From NCBI RefSeq assembly GCF_028610625.1, contig NZ_JAQQWU010000001.1, positions 496,001-560,000 of the forward strand: a DNA stretch of 64,000 nt. The letters are read 5' to 3'. A program made the translations under genes and the position numbers. Every line of letters begins with the position of its first letter. The stretch's first letter is position 1. Positions 31,101-39,938 of the stretch are shown in pieces. The DNA is from Guptibacillus spartinae (GTDB taxonomy: Bacteria > Bacillota > Bacilli > Bacillales > Guptibacillaceae). The notes beneath the pieces are model-generated. The model was not told the DNA's origin, searched no databases, and saw only the letters and a list, made by a program, of their open reading frames with translations.

Positions 31101-32391
31101 GTATGTAAAAGGGTACATGGGCGACCATGATCTTCACTATCGCGGAGCTGAGATTGATCGGCTTGTATCAGGTTGTACGGGCGTGAAACGGACTTCCGGT
31201 CAGCATCCGGGTGGGATAATCGTTGTGCCAGACTATATGGATATTTATGATTTCTCACCAATTCAATTCCCTGCTGATGATAAAACGTCGGCTTGGAAAA
31301 CAACGCATTTTGATTTCCATTCTATCCACGATAATCTACTAAAGCTTGATATTCTTGGACACGATGATCCAACGGTTATTCGGATGCTTCAAGATTTAAG
31401 TGGGATTGATCCAAAAACCATTCCGACTGATGATGCTGAAGTTATGAAGCTCTTCAGCGGAACCGAGTCACTTGGCGTTACACAAGATCAGATTATGTGT
31501 AAAACAGGAACTTACGGTATTCCAGAATTCGGAACCCGTTTTGTTCGTCAAATGCTTGAAGATACGAAACCAAGCACCTTCTCTGAACTTGTACAGATTT
31601 CAGGTCTATCGCATGGTACTGATGTATGGTTAGGAAATGCGCAGGAGCTCATCCAGGCTGGAACATGTAACTTGAGTGAAGTGATTGGTTGTCGTGATGA
31701 CATTATGGTTTACTTGATTTATAAAGGTCTTGATCCCTCCCTTGCGTTTAAAATCATGGAGTTTGTGCGTAAAGGGAAAGGGCTACAAGAAGAATGGGTA
31801 GCGGAAATGAAAAAGCATGACGTGCCTGACTGGTACATTGATTCTTGTTTGAAAATCAAGTATATGTTCCCGAAAGCCCACGCAGCTGCCTACGTCTTAA
31901 TGGCTGTTCGGATTGCTTATTTCAAAGTGCATCATCCGATTTTATTCTATGCGGCTTATTTAACGGTAAGAGCAGATGATTTTGATATCGATACAATGGC
32001 AAAAGGTTCGAATGCGATTCGAGCGAAAATCGAAGAGATTAACGAAAAGGGACTTGATGCGTCACCGAAGGAGAAAAACCTCTTAACCGTGATGGAGATT
32101 GCGCTCGAAATGTCAGAGCGCGGACTGCGGATGCAGAAAGTTGATCTCTATCGATCGAAAGCCGCTGAATTTGTCGTTGATGGGGATTCACTGATACCTC
32201 CATTTAACTCTCTACCAGGTGTTGGAACGAATGCGGCGATTAATATTGAAAATGCGAAAGAAGCTGGCGAGTTTCTTTCAAAAGAAGATTTACAACAGCG
32301 AAGTAAGATTTCAAAGACCGTCCTTGAGTATTTAGATGACCATGGATGTCTTGAAGGTCTACCAGATGCGAACCAGCTAAGCTTGTTCTAA
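28102..32391 (+). CDS. polC: DNA polymerase III alpha subunit, Gram-positive type PolC
   Basis: Main replicative polymerase of low-GC Gram-positives. The 1429-residue protein has an N-terminal domain, an OB fold (about 225-320), the first part of the PHP domain with [15 protein letters not shown] (near 340), a built-in 3'-5' exonuclease with [12 protein letters not shown] (near 420), the remainder of PHP, the polymerase palm with a zinc-binding cysteine cluster (CPSCKK..CEDC near 905-935) and [12 protein letters not shown], and the tail NQLSLF that binds the beta clamp. The ATG at 28102 follows AAGAAGGAGG and gives the usual length; a GTG 75 nt upstream starts before the hairpin and is rejected. 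Confidence 0.97.
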   Translation: MDQDLNIRKERLQLLLQQISVPDKFVDYFKDGYISKLTVYKETRKWHFDFHFSDVLPFHVYELFRSRLQDGLKHIAEVTYSIATDSGGNEDLAMAYWENVVELMQDHSASLTNVLKSQTPKISGNKLIVTVRNETEAAIARRKLSAPLADCYTNAGFPKYMLEVEVKASEQDYQKFVEQKQQEDQSKMMEALIEKEKADKSSSKNVPDSLVIGYKIKEDPVPIETIQDEERRIAVQGYVFHAETKELRSGRTLLTFKITDYTDSILVKMFSRDKEDVPILEAVRKGIWVKVRGGIQNDTFVRDLVMIGNDLTEIKPELRQDEAPEDEKRIELHAHTQMSQMDAVSTAGGLISQAAKWGHPAIAITDHNVVQSFPDAYAAGQKHGVKVIYGLEADLVDDGVPMAYNEADRDLETGTYIVFDVETTGLSAVYNKIIELAAVKLKDGEIVDKFERFANPHHPLSSTTIELTGITDDMVMNAPEIEDVIKDFHEFMGDDILVAHNASFDMGFLNVGLRNVGLGEATNPVIDTLELARFLYPEMRNHRLNTLCKKFDIDLTQHHRAIYDAEATGYLLWKLVKDALEREITNHNMLNDNMGQTGFQRTRPSHTIILAKNDVGLKNLFKLVSLSHIDYFYRTARIPRSKLEKYREGLLIGSGCDKGEVFEGMMQKSPEEVEDIAKFYDYLEVQPPQNYMHLIEKELVQDEMALREIIGKIVKLGEKLNKPVVATGNVHYLEPEDHIYRKILIKAQAGNPLNRQTLPQVHFRTTNEMLDCFHFLGAEKAKEIVVQKPQVVADLIDDIKPIKDDLFTPRIEGADEEMRQMSYGMARSIYGDELPTIVEERLEKELKSIIGHGFAVIYLISHKLVKKSLNDGYLVGSRGSVGSSFVATMTEITEVNPLPPHYVCPSCKKSQFFDDGSVGSGFDLPDKNCEDCNIPLTKDGHDIPFETFLGFKGDKVPDIDLNFSGEYQPRAHNYTKELFGEDNVFRAGTIGTVAEKTAYGYVKGYMGDHDLHYRGAEIDRLVSGCTGVKRTSGQHPGGIIVVPDYMDIYDFSPIQFPADDKTSAWKTTHFDFHSIHDNLLKLDILGHDDPTVIRMLQDLSGIDPKTIPTDDAEVMKLFSGTESLGVTQDQIMCKTGTYGIPEFGTRFVRQMLEDTKPSTFSELVQISGLSHGTDVWLGNAQELIQAGTCNLSEVIGCRDDIMVYLIYKGLDPSLAFKIMEFVRKGKGLQEEWVAEMKKHDVPDWYIDSCLKIKYMFPKAHAAAYVLMAVRIAYFKVHHPILFYAAYLTVRADDFDIDTMAKGSNAIRAKIEEINEKGLDASPKEKNLLTVMEIALEMSERGLRMQKVDLYRSKAAEFVVDGDSLIPPFNSLPGVGTNAAINIENAKEAGEFLSKEDLQQRSKISKTVLEYLDDHGCLEGLPDANQLSLF

Positions 32392-32412
32392 AGAAGCGCC
32401 TTCGCTTCTCTG

Positions 32413-32441
32413 TTGAATTGGTTATATGAGTATGGTATAGT
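32413..32441 (+). promoter_or_regulatory. Sigma-A extended -10 promoter for the rimP-nusA operon
   Basis: TTGAAT (32413-32418) and TATAGT (32436-32441) with a 17-bp spacer and TGG before the -10 (extended -10). Confidence 0.75.
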
Positions 32442-32476
32442 AATTGTGGAAATACTAGTGAATACACACGCGACGG

Positions 32477-32505
32477 AAGAGTGGGGCTATCCCACTCTTT
32501 CGTTT
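32477..32505 (+). terminator. Attenuator-like terminator in the rimP-nusA leader
   Basis: AAGAGTGGG (32477-32485) pairs perfectly with CCCACTCTT (32491-32499), followed by an interrupted T-tract. It lies about 25-30 nt after the expected start and 50 nt before rimP. A leader terminator that responds to NusA has been described at this place in B. subtilis. Confidence 0.6.
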
Positions 32506-32549
32506 TCGATTGGGACCCTGCTGTACAGGATCAGAAAGGAGGACAACCA

Positions 32550-33020
32550 ATGAACGAAAATGTGATTACGGTTACTGAAGAACTAGTAAAACCAATAGTA
32601 GATGAAATGAACCTGGAACTTGTAGATATAGAATTCACGCAGGAAGGCAAGAATTGGTTTCTCCGTGTCTATGTCGATTCTCCTCGGGGTGTTGATATTG
32701 AGGAGTGCGGGACAATTAGCGAAAAGCTAAGTGAACAGCTTGATAAACATGATCCAATTACACAACCTTATTTCCTAGAAGTTTCCTCTCCGGGTGCTGA
32801 ACGTCCGTTGAAGAAAAAGACGGACTTTGAAAAAGCGGTAGGGAAGCAAGTCTATATGACTACTTACGAGCCAATAGACGGAGAGAAAAGCTTCGAAGGT
32901 AAGCTCTCTGAATTTAATGGTGAAACGGTTGTGATTGAACAGCGAGTGAAAACGAGAGTGAAAAAGGTAGAATTACCTTATGAAAAAGTAGCAAGCGCAA
33001 GGCTTGCGGTTGTTTTTTAA
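32550..33020 (+). CDS. rimP: Ribosome maturation factor RimP
   Basis: Assembly factor for the 30S subunit. The 156-residue protein has two small domains; recognisable parts are [20 protein letters not shown] and [10 protein letters not shown]. The ATG at 32550 with AAAGGAGGAC matches the B. subtilis YlxS length exactly; a longer in-frame start at 32481 lies in the attenuator hairpin. It is the first gene of the nusA-infB operon. Confidence 0.96.
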   Translation: MNENVITVTEELVKPIVDEMNLELVDIEFTQEGKNWFLRVYVDSPRGVDIEECGTISEKLSEQLDKHDPITQPYFLEVSSPGAERPLKKKTDFEKAVGKQVYMTTYEPIDGEKSFEGKLSEFNGETVVIEQRVKTRVKKVELPYEKVASARLAVVF

Positions 33021-33039
33021 TTAAAGGGGAGAATGAAAA

Positions 33040-34149
33040 ATGAAGAGTAGTGAGTTATTAGATGCGCTAACCATTCTTGAAAAAGAAAAGGGCATCAGCA
33101 AGGATATTATCGTTGAGGCGATTGAAGCAGCCCTTATTTCCGCATATAAGCGAAACTTCCACCAGGCACAAAATGTAAGAGTGGACTTTAATCAGGACAC
33201 CGGTTCGATCCGCGTATTTGCTCGAAAAGATGTTGTTGAAGAAGTGGAAGATTCTCGCCTTGAGATTTCACTAGAAGACGCGAAAGACATTGATCGTCAA
33301 TATGAACTAGAAGATATCGTGGAAATCGAAGTGACGCCTCGTAATTTCGGTCGTATTGCAGCTCAAACAGCAAAGCAAGTCGTTACTCAGCGTGTCCGTG
33401 AAGCTGAGCGTGGGATCATATTTAGCGAATTTATTGAACGCGAAGACGATATCATGACTGGAATTGTTCAGCGTCAGGATCATCGTTTTATTTATGTTGA
33501 CCTCGGACGAATTGAAGCACTTCTCCCTGCAGGTGAACAAATGCCTAACGAAACGTATCATTCTCATGATCGTATTAAGGTATATGTAACGAAAGTTGAA
33601 AAAACAACCAAAGGGCCACAGGTGATGGTTTCAAGAACTCATCCTGGTCTTCTTAAGCGTTTATTTGAACTTGAAGTGCCAGAAATTTTTGACGGCACAG
33701 TAGAAGTGAAGTCCATTTCACGTGAAGCCGGCGATCGTTCTAAGATTGCGGTTCACGCAGAAGATCCTGAAGTGGATCCGGTTGGCTCTTGTGTAGGGCA
33801 GCGTGGACAACGTGTTCAAGCGATTGTAAATGAGCTAAAAGGCGAGAAAATCGATATCGTTAGCTGGTCTGAAGATATCGTCGAGTACGTAGCTAATGCG
33901 TTAAGCCCTTCTAAAGTACTTAAAGTGAATGTTGATGAAGAAAATAAGATGACTCAGGTTATCGTTCCAGACTACCAGCTCTCTCTTGCGATCGGGAAGC
34001 GCGGTCAAAATGCGCGACTAGCAGCTAAGCTAACGGGATGGAAAATTGACATTAAGAGTCAATCTGAAGCGGAAGAGCTCGGCATTTATAGTGCTGATGA
34101 AGCTCCTCTTTTTGAAGAGAACGACGCGGAAGATTCAGATCTAGATTAA
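33040..34149 (+). CDS. nusA: Transcription termination/antitermination factor NusA
   Basis: RNA polymerase-associated factor that increases pausing and hairpin termination. The 369 residues include the N-terminal polymerase-binding domain (1-125), an S1 domain (about 135-200) and two KH domains (about 230-345, with VGSCVGQRGQRVQAI and LAIGKRGQNARLAAKL). The C-terminus is short and acidic, without the repeat domains of proteobacterial NusA, as usual in Firmicutes. The gene may feed back on its own leader terminator at 32477. Confidence 0.97.
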   Translation: MKSSELLDALTILEKEKGISKDIIVEAIEAALISAYKRNFHQAQNVRVDFNQDTGSIRVFARKDVVEEVEDSRLEISLEDAKDIDRQYELEDIVEIEVTPRNFGRIAAQTAKQVVTQRVREAERGIIFSEFIEREDDIMTGIVQRQDHRFIYVDLGRIEALLPAGEQMPNETYHSHDRIKVYVTKVEKTTKGPQVMVSRTHPGLLKRLFELEVPEIFDGTVEVKSISREAGDRSKIAVHAEDPEVDPVGSCVGQRGQRVQAIVNELKGEKIDIVSWSEDIVEYVANALSPSKVLKVNVDEENKMTQVIVPDYQLSLAIGKRGQNARLAAKLTGWKIDIKSQSEAEELGIYSADEAPLFEENDAEDSDLD

Positions 34150-34173
34150 GCAAGATCGGGAGAGGTGTCCATC

Positions 34174-34437
34174 GTGCAAAAACGTAAAATTCCGATGCGA
34201 AAATGTGTCGCCTGTCAAGAAATGAAGCCAAAAAAAGAGCTTGTTCGAATTGTTCGTTCACCTGAAGGGGTTATATCAATTGACCAAACGGGTAAAAAGA
34301 ATGGACGAGGCGCTTACCTTTGCAATAAAGAAGAGTGCTTCACTCTTGCTAAGAAGCGTAATTCTTTAGCGGCTCATCTTAAAGCAGAAGTGACAGAAGA
34401 TATTTATGCTGACCTCGCAGAATCGCGGTCAAAATAA
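34174..34437 (+). CDS. ylxR: YlxR (RnpM), RNA-binding protein
   Basis: An 87-residue protein of the YlxR family (DUF448), with KIPMRKCVACQEMKPKKELV at the N-terminus and NGRGAYLC further on. The family was recently reported to bind the RNA part of RNase P and modulate it (name RnpM). The GTG at 34174 is preferred because GGGAGAGG ends 8 nt before it; an upstream GTG at 34165 overlaps the site. The stop is directly adjacent to the ylxQ ATG. Confidence 0.93.
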   Translation: MQKRKIPMRKCVACQEMKPKKELVRIVRSPEGVISIDQTGKKNGRGAYLCNKEECFTLAKKRNSLAAHLKAEVTEDIYADLAESRSK

Positions 34438-34743
34438 ATGAACAATAAGAATTGGGAGTCACTTTTAGGACTGGCTCAGCGCGCTGGCAAAGTCGTATCA
34501 GGAGAAGAGCTTGTGGTGAAGGAAATTCAGCGCAAGAGCGCCAGACTTGTTCTAGTTGCGAATGACGCATCTGACAACACGAGAAAGAAAATCACGGATA
34601 AAGCAACTACTTATAAAGTCCCAGTATGTTTTGTAACAGGGCGCTATGAACTTGGCCATGCGATAGGAAAAGTTCAACGAGTCACGATAGCCGTTACTGA
34701 TGCAGGGTTTGCGAAAAAGCTACACGCAATGCTCGATCAATAA
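34438..34743 (+). CDS. ylxQ: YlxQ, L7Ae-family ribosomal/RNA-binding protein
   Basis: A 101-residue protein of the L7Ae/L30e/S12e family. The fold signature shows as LLGLAQRAGKVVSGEELV and LVLVANDASDNTRKKI. L7Ae homologues bind kink-turn RNA. There is no clear Shine-Dalgarno sequence before the ATG, which directly follows the ylxR stop, so translation probably depends on coupling with ylxR. Position between ylxR and infB is conserved. Confidence 0.93.
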   Translation: MNNKNWESLLGLAQRAGKVVSGEELVVKEIQRKSARLVLVANDASDNTRKKITDKATTYKVPVCFVTGRYELGHAIGKVQRVTIAVTDAGFAKKLHAMLDQ

Positions 34744-34758
34744 CTCGGGGGTGATCGT

Positions 34759-36843
34759 ATGAGTAAGATGCGAATTCATGAATATGCAAAAGAACATAAT
34801 ACTACTAGTAAGGATGTTATCGAAAAGTTAAAAAGCATGAATATTACGGTAAACAATCATATGTCTGTGATTGACGATCAGGCAATAGATAAGCTTAATA
34901 ACAATTCGAAACAATCCAAAAAGGGAAGCGACAAAAACAGTATGGAAAATAAAAACAATCGAAACAACCCAAAAGCAAATGCAAATCAAAAGAATAGTAA
35001 AAGCGCACCAAATAATCGCCGTGGTGGACGTCGTCCAAATCGACGTGGAAAAGGACAACCGCCTAAAAACACGGCCGCTCCAAGAAGATTGCCTTCTAAA
35101 GTAACGTTTATTGGTTCACTTACAGTTGGCCAATTGGCTGAAAAGCTAGGTAAAGATGCTTCTGAACTTATTAAAAAGCTAATGGGTCTTGGTGTAATGG
35201 CAACAATCAACCAGGAACTAGACAAGGACACAATGGAGCTCATTTGTGACGATTACGGCGTGAAAGTTGAAGAAGAAGAGCTGTTCGAAGTAACAGATCT
35301 TGATAATTACACTAGTGAAGACGAAGAAGGTAAGCTAGTTGAGCGTCCTGCTGTTGTAACGATCATGGGTCACGTTGACCACGGTAAAACAACACTACTT
35401 GACGGAATTCGCGATACAAAAGTAACGCAGGGTGAAGCAGGCGGTATTACACAGCACATTGGTGCATACCAGATTGAAGAGAATAATAAGAAAATCACGT
35501 TCCTTGATACTCCTGGACACGCAGCATTTACAACAATGCGCGCACGTGGAGCGAAAGTAACGGATATTACGGTTCTTGTTGTTGCAGCGGATGACGGCGT
35601 TATGCCACAAACAGTAGAAGCCATTAACCACGCAAAAGCAGCAGAAGTTCCAATTATCGTTGCAGTTAATAAGATGGATAAAGAAGGAGCAAATCCTGAT
35701 CGCGTCATGCAGGAACTAACTGAGTATGAACTTGTTTCTGAAGCATGGGGTGGCGATACAATTTTCGTTAATCTTTCTGCTATTAAGCGTGAAGGAATTG
35801 ACAATCTTCTTGAGACGATTCTTTTGATTTCTGAAGTAGAAGAATTTAAAGCAAATCCAGATAAGCTTGCTACTGGTACTGTAATCGAAGCTCAGCTTGA
35901 TAAAGGACGCGGACCGGTTGCAACGCTTCTTGTTCAAGAAGGTACACTTAAAGTTGGCGATCCTGTCGTAGTAGGTAATACGTTTGGACGTGTCCGTGCT
36001 ATGGTCAACGATCTCGGTAAACGTGTTGAAACTGCTGCACCTTCTACTCCTGTGGAGGTAACTGGATTAAGTGACGTTCCTAATGCGGGAGATCGTTTTG
36101 TAGCCTTTGAAGACGAGAAAACAGCCCGTCAAGTTGGGGAAGCGCGTAATCAGCAGCAAATTGAAGCTCAGCGTAAAGAATCTTCAAAAATGAATCTGGA
36201 TGATTTATTTGAAAAGATTCAGCAAGGCGATGTGAAAGATATCAATGTTATCGTGAAAGCTGATGTACAGGGTTCTGTTGAAGCACTTGCTGGCTCACTT
36301 CAGAAGATTGAAGTAGAAGGTGTGAAGATCAACATTATTCATACAGCTGTTGGTGCGATTACAGAATCAGATATTATTCTTGCTTCTGCTTCTAATGCGA
36401 TCATTATTGGATTTAACGTACGTCCTGATTCAAATGCGAAGAAAGTGGCTGATTCTGAGCAAGTAGAAATTCGCTTGCATCGTGTGATTTATACAGCGAT
36501 TGAAGAAATCGAATCGGCTATGAAAGGAATGCTTGATCCAGTTTATGAAGAGAAAGTGATTGGTCAAGCAGAAGTACGTGAAACGTTTAAAGTTTCTAAA
36601 GTAGGTACAATTGCTGGTTCTTACGTAACTGAAGGTAAAATTACACGTAATTCTGGCGTTCGTGTGATTCGCGACGGCATTGTGGTCTTTGAAGGCGAAG
36701 TGGATACGTTGAAACGCTTTAAAGATGACGCAAAAGAAGTGGCAAAAGGATACGAATGTGGTATTACACTTGCGAAATTTAATGATGTAAAAGAAGGCGA
36801 CATTATTGAAGCCTTTATCATGGAGGAAGTAAAGCCTAAGTGA
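34759..36843 (+). CDS. infB: Translation initiation factor IF-2
   Basis: GTPase that places initiator tRNA on the 30S subunit. The 694-residue protein has an IF2 N-terminal helix ([20 protein letters not shown]), a basic, Asn/Lys-rich linker (about 50-115), a second IF2N domain, the G domain with [19 protein letters not shown] and NKMD, and the C-terminal domains II-IV. It is slightly shorter than the B. subtilis factor (716), mainly in the linker. GGGGGTGAT precedes the ATG. Confidence 0.98.
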   Translation: MSKMRIHEYAKEHNTTSKDVIEKLKSMNITVNNHMSVIDDQAIDKLNNNSKQSKKGSDKNSMENKNNRNNPKANANQKNSKSAPNNRRGGRRPNRRGKGQPPKNTAAPRRLPSKVTFIGSLTVGQLAEKLGKDASELIKKLMGLGVMATINQELDKDTMELICDDYGVKVEEEELFEVTDLDNYTSEDEEGKLVERPAVVTIMGHVDHGKTTLLDGIRDTKVTQGEAGGITQHIGAYQIEENNKKITFLDTPGHAAFTTMRARGAKVTDITVLVVAADDGVMPQTVEAINHAKAAEVPIIVAVNKMDKEGANPDRVMQELTEYELVSEAWGGDTIFVNLSAIKREGIDNLLETILLISEVEEFKANPDKLATGTVIEAQLDKGRGPVATLLVQEGTLKVGDPVVVGNTFGRVRAMVNDLGKRVETAAPSTPVEVTGLSDVPNAGDRFVAFEDEKTARQVGEARNQQQIEAQRKESSKMNLDDLFEKIQQGDVKDINVIVKADVQGSVEALAGSLQKIEVEGVKINIIHTAVGAITESDIILASASNAIIIGFNVRPDSNAKKVADSEQVEIRLHRVIYTAIEEIESAMKGMLDPVYEEKVIGQAEVRETFKVSKVGTIAGSYVTEGKITRNSGVRVIRDGIVVFEGEVDTLKRFKDDAKEVAKGYECGITLAKFNDVKEGDIIEAFIMEEVKPK

Positions 36844-37115
36844 TTGGATACGTCGAATGTGAATGCATCATTTATGATGCGCAATCCTTGAAGGAAAAAA
36901 GAGCTGTGCTTCAGTCGGTCATAAGCCGTCTGAAGCACAACAACCTTGCTATTTCTGAGCTCGATAGTCAGGACTTATGGCAACGTACTGTCATCGGTAT
37001 AGTCACAACGGCTTCGAGCAAAACGGCATGTGAGCGTGAGCTACAGCGTGCCATTTCATTGATTGATTCACGTCCTGATATCGAACTCACTCGAGCAACT
37101 TATGAGTGGCTTTAG
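36840..37115 (+). CDS. ylxP: YlxP, DUF503 family protein
   Basis: A 91-residue protein of the YlxP/DUF503 family, beginning [20 protein letters not shown]. The GTG start overlaps the infB stop by 4 nt (GTGA), which indicates translational coupling. Function is unknown; the conserved place between infB and rbfA suggests a translation or ribosome role, as inference. An unusually strong hairpin (36905-36939) is contained in its coding sequence. Confidence 0.92.
   Translation: MIGYVECECIIYDAQSLKEKRAVLQSVISRLKHNNLAISELDSQDLWQRTVIGIVTTASSKTACERELQRAISLIDSRPDIELTRATYEWL
36905..36939 (+). other. Long hairpin inside ylxP coding sequence
   Basis: TGTGCTTCAG (36905-36914) pairs perfectly with CTGAAGCACA (36930-36939). 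Inside a T-T mismatch, CGG (36916-36918) pairs with CCG (36926-36928) around a 7-nt loop. There is no U-tract, so it is not an intrinsic terminator. It lies about 65 nt after the overlapping infB stop. Confidence 0.6.
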
Positions 37116-37135
37116 GAAAGAAACGAGGTGTAACG

Positions 37136-37486
37136 ATGAGTAATGTTCGCGCAAATCGTGTTGGTGAACAGATGAAGAAAGAACTTGGTGATATAATCAG
37201 CAGGAAGATTAAAGACCCGCGCGTAGGTTTCGTTACAGTAACAGCAGTAGAAGTTACGAATGATCTACAGCAAGCAACGGTATTTATTACTGTCCTTGGT
37301 GACGAAGAAAAGAAAGAAGCGACCCTTAACGGCCTTGCGAAAGCAACTGGTTTTATCCGTTCTGAAATCGGGAAGCGTATCCGTCTTCGTAAAACACCGG
37401 AAATTTATTTTGAATTTGATGAATCGATCGATTATGGTAACAAAATTGAACGACTTCTTGCAGATTTAAATCAAGCGGATGAGTAG
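37136..37486 (+). CDS. rbfA: Ribosome-binding factor A
   Basis: Cold-shock related assembly factor that binds the 30S subunit near the decoding site. The 116-residue KH-type protein begins [20 protein letters not shown] and contains [19 protein letters not shown] and [18 protein letters not shown]. Length matches (117). The ATG at 37136 follows GAGGTG; an in-frame TTG at 37106 lies inside ylxP. Confidence 0.97.
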   Translation: MSNVRANRVGEQMKKELGDIISRKIKDPRVGFVTVTAVEVTNDLQQATVFITVLGDEEKKEATLNGLAKATGFIRSEIGKRIRLRKTPEIYFEFDESIDYGNKIERLLADLNQADE

Positions 37487-37551
37487 AAATGAAGGGATAG
37501 GCAGGAATGTCTATCCTTTCTCTATGTCGTCAGACTGAAAGGAGGAAGAGA

Positions 37552-38448
37552 ATGAACGGAATATTACCTTTAAAAAAACCGGCGGGAATGACTTCTCACG
37601 ATTGTGTGGCCGTGACTAGAAAGCTTTTGCATACAAAAAAAGTTGGTCATACGGGTACGCTTGATCCTGACGTTACAGGTGTTTTACCGCTATGTATTGG
37701 AAGAGCCACAAAAGTAGCTCAATATATGACGGATTTTTCGAAAACGTACGAAGCCGTGATTAAACTTGGTTTTTCAACGACAACGGAAGATGCTTCTGGA
37801 GATAAGGTGGAGGAAAAGAAGGTAGAGAAAATACCTTCCGAGCACGAAATTGAAGAAGCACTAGCTGCATTCAGAGGAACCATTGAGCAAGTTCCGCCTA
37901 TGTATTCAGCTGTTAAAATAAATGGGAAAAAACTATATGAGTATGCATTTAAAGGGGAAGTTGTAGAACGACCATCTCGTCAAGTAACCATTCACGAGCT
38001 TGATCGAATTGGTGAGGTAAGTGAAGATGATGGAACTGTTTCAATTCCTGTACGTGTCACTTGCAGTAAGGGAACTTATATCCGAACACTTGCGGTTGAC
38101 ATTGGTGAGCACCTTGGCTACCCAGCTCATATGTCTTTTTTGATTCGAACGGCTTCTGGCCCATTTAAACTAGAAGAATGTTTGACATTTGATCAGATAA
38201 AACAGATGATAGAAGAAGAAACGCTCTGTCTATTTCCAATGGAATATGCTCTTTCTACTATGCCATCATTAACAGTAACACCTGAGCTTGAAGCAAAACT
38301 CCAAAATGGAGCTGTTCTTCCTCAAGTCGATGAGATGACAGGTGATCGACTTGTTATGTACAATCATAGCGGAGAAGCAATTGCAATCTATCAAAAACAT
38401 CCAGAGAAACCCGGCTTGATGAAGCCTGAGAAAGTATTTTCGAGATGA
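37552..38448 (+). CDS. truB: tRNA pseudouridine(55) synthase
   Basis: Makes pseudouridine 55 in the T-loop of all tRNAs and acts as a tRNA chaperone. The 298-residue product has the catalytic box GHTGTLDPDVTGVLP (Asp38), YEAVIKLGFSTTTEDASGD, and a C-terminal PUA-like domain (about 235-295). AAAGGAGGAAGAG before the ATG at 37552 settles the start; an in-frame ATG 45 nt earlier has no site. Confidence 0.97.
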   Translation: MNGILPLKKPAGMTSHDCVAVTRKLLHTKKVGHTGTLDPDVTGVLPLCIGRATKVAQYMTDFSKTYEAVIKLGFSTTTEDASGDKVEEKKVEKIPSEHEIEEALAAFRGTIEQVPPMYSAVKINGKKLYEYAFKGEVVERPSRQVTIHELDRIGEVSEDDGTVSIPVRVTCSKGTYIRTLAVDIGEHLGYPAHMSFLIRTASGPFKLEECLTFDQIKQMIEEETLCLFPMEYALSTMPSLTVTPELEAKLQNGAVLPQVDEMTGDRLVMYNHSGEAIAIYQKHPEKPGLMKPEKVFSR

Positions 38449-38466
38449 AGTAAGAAGGTGAAACCG

Positions 38467-39399
38467 TTGAAGACTATTTATTTATCGCATCCACATCAAT
38501 TGAAAGCGGAGCATCCTACAGTCATGGCGCTTGGTTATTTTGATGGCATTCACCGTGGTCATCAGAAAGTGATTACGACTGCAAAGAAGATTGCAGATGA
38601 GAAAGGCGTCGAGTCAGCAGTAATGACGTTCTACCCTCACCCTTCAGTCGTTTTAGGAAAGTCCACTCCGCAAACAAAAGCCATTACGCCGCTTGATGAT
38701 AAAATCGATCTTATTGAAGGTATGGGAATAGATGTTCTCTATATTGTGAAATTTGACCAAACCATTGCTGGCATCACCCCTCAACAGTTTGTTGACGATT
38801 ATCTTATTGCTTTATCTGTCGTCCACGTTGTCGCTGGGTTTGATTATACATATGGAAGCAAAGGAAGAGGTACGATGGATTCACTTCCTTTCCATGCGCG
38901 AAATCAGTTTGATCAAACTGTTATTGAGAAAGTTTCACAGCAGGATGAAAAAGTTAGTTCAACTCTTATACGCTCTTATATCCGTAATGGTGCAGTGGAG
39001 AACGTTAAAGCCGTTCTGGGTCGTCGTTATGTCGTAAAAGGAACCGTAGTCGAGGGAGATCAGCGTGGTCGTACAATTGGTTTTCCGACTGCAAACGTGG
39101 ACCTCAAAGATGACTACCTTGTTCCAGCTACAGGGGTCTATGCTGTTCGGATGCGCGTGAAAAATGAGTGGATGAAAGGTGTCTGTAACGTAGGTTATAA
39201 ACCAACGTTTTATGAAGAAAAGCCAGACCAGCCGTCACTTGAAGTACACGTATTTGATTTTAGCGGTGATATATATGGTGAGAAGGTTGAGGTCGAATTT
39301 CATCAAAAAATCCGAGGTGAAGTTAAATTCTCTTCTGTTGATGATCTCATTGCTCAAATTGGTCAAGATGCGAAAGATGCAAAGAAAATCTTGAAATAG
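38467..39399 (+). CDS. ribF: Bifunctional riboflavin kinase/FAD synthetase
   Basis: Converts riboflavin to FMN and FMN to FAD. The 310-residue product has the N-terminal nucleotidyltransferase domain with [11 protein letters not shown] and SSTLIRSYI, and the C-terminal flavokinase domain with [13 protein letters not shown]. The TTG at 38467 lies 6 nt behind AAGAAGGTG and gives the family N-terminus ([12 protein letters not shown]); the GTG at 38458 is part of the binding site. Called ribC in B. subtilis, in the same truB-ribC-rpsO order. Confidence 0.96.
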   Translation: MKTIYLSHPHQLKAEHPTVMALGYFDGIHRGHQKVITTAKKIADEKGVESAVMTFYPHPSVVLGKSTPQTKAITPLDDKIDLIEGMGIDVLYIVKFDQTIAGITPQQFVDDYLIALSVVHVVAGFDYTYGSKGRGTMDSLPFHARNQFDQTVIEKVSQQDEKVSSTLIRSYIRNGAVENVKAVLGRRYVVKGTVVEGDQRGRTIGFPTANVDLKDDYLVPATGVYAVRMRVKNEWMKGVCNVGYKPTFYEEKPDQPSLEVHVFDFSGDIYGEKVEVEFHQKIRGEVKFSSVDDLIAQIGQDAKDAKKILK

Positions 39400-39406
39400 A
39401 TTTCTC

Positions 39407-39435
39407 TTGCATTTTAGAACAAAAACCTGTAATCT
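39407..39435 (+). promoter_or_regulatory. Promoter for rpsO
   Basis: TTGCAT (39407-39412) and TAATCT (39430-39435) with a 17-bp spacer, about 95 nt upstream of rpsO. Confidence 0.55.
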
Positions 39436-39441
39436 ATTATC

Positions 39442-39530
39442 TGTACGACAAGTACACAACCTATACTGGGCAATCGAGTCACCGACGTTTGCGCGGTATC
39501 AGGGGATTAGAAATTAAGGAGGTGAAACGG
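39442..39530 (+). promoter_or_regulatory. rpsO leader, possible S15 autoregulatory region
   Basis: About 90 nt of leader starting with the hairpin TGTAC (39442-39446)/GTACA (39452-39456) and ending in the AAGGAGGTG site. S15 represses its own mRNA in many bacteria, and Bacillus-type rpsO leaders are structured. The length and place fit; the detailed fold was not verified. Confidence 0.35.
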
Positions 39531-39800
39531 ATGGCAATCACACAAGAACGTAAACAAGAGCTTATCACTAAGTTCAAAACTCACGAGAATGATACTGGTT
39601 CTCCAGAGGTTCAAATCGCTGTTCTTACTGAGGAAATCAACAATTTGAACGATCATCTACGTTTCCACAAGAAAGACCACCACTCTCGTCGCGGTCTTCT
39701 TAAGATGGTTGGTAAACGCCGTAATCTTTTAACGTATCTTCGTAACAAGGACGTTACTCGTTACCGCGAACTTATCAAAGAACTTGGTCTACGTCGATAA
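39531..39800 (+). CDS. rpsO: 30S ribosomal protein S15
   Basis: Primary binder of the 16S rRNA central domain. The 89-residue helical protein has the exact family length and the signature [20 protein letters not shown] and [19 protein letters not shown]. The ATG at 39531 follows TTAAGGAGGTG; the longer in-frame ATG at 39489 lies in the leader. Own promoter and a strong terminator. Confidence 0.98.
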   Translation: MAITQERKQELITKFKTHENDTGSPEVQIAVLTEEINNLNDHLRFHKKDHHSRRGLLKMVGKRRNLLTYLRNKDVTRYRELIKELGLRR

Positions 39801-39808
39801 TGATTCAG

Positions 39809-39835
39809 AAAAGCGGGATATTTCCCGCTTTTTTA
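39809..39835 (+). terminator. Intrinsic terminator after rpsO
   Basis: AAAAGCGGGA (39809-39818) pairs perfectly with TCCCGCTTTT (39823-39832), followed by TT. Confidence 0.9.
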
Positions 39836-39869
39836 TTAGGTTAAAAATACATAGATTTCTTCCTTTCTT

Positions 39870-39897
39870 TTTAGAAGCAAAAAGGTTAGGGTATAAT
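39870..39897 (+). promoter_or_regulatory. Promoter for pnp
   Basis: TTTAGA (39870-39875) and a perfect TATAAT (39892-39897) with a 16-bp spacer, about 40 nt before the pnp start. Confidence 0.6.
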
Positions 39898-39938
39898 AAA
39901 AGAAATGATTTTATTGGATGAGAGGAGTTCTCACATTA

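Noticed and set aside
32392-32409. Terminator directly after polC
   Set aside because: AGAAGCG/CGCTTCT forms a 7-bp hairpin, but it is followed by CTGTTGAATT with no T-run, so it is not a convincing intrinsic terminator.
35370-35804. 144-codon minus-strand open frame opposite infB
   Set aside because: It mirrors the IF-2 G-domain coding sequence, has no ribosome-binding site or family resemblance, and is a typical shadow of strong codon bias.
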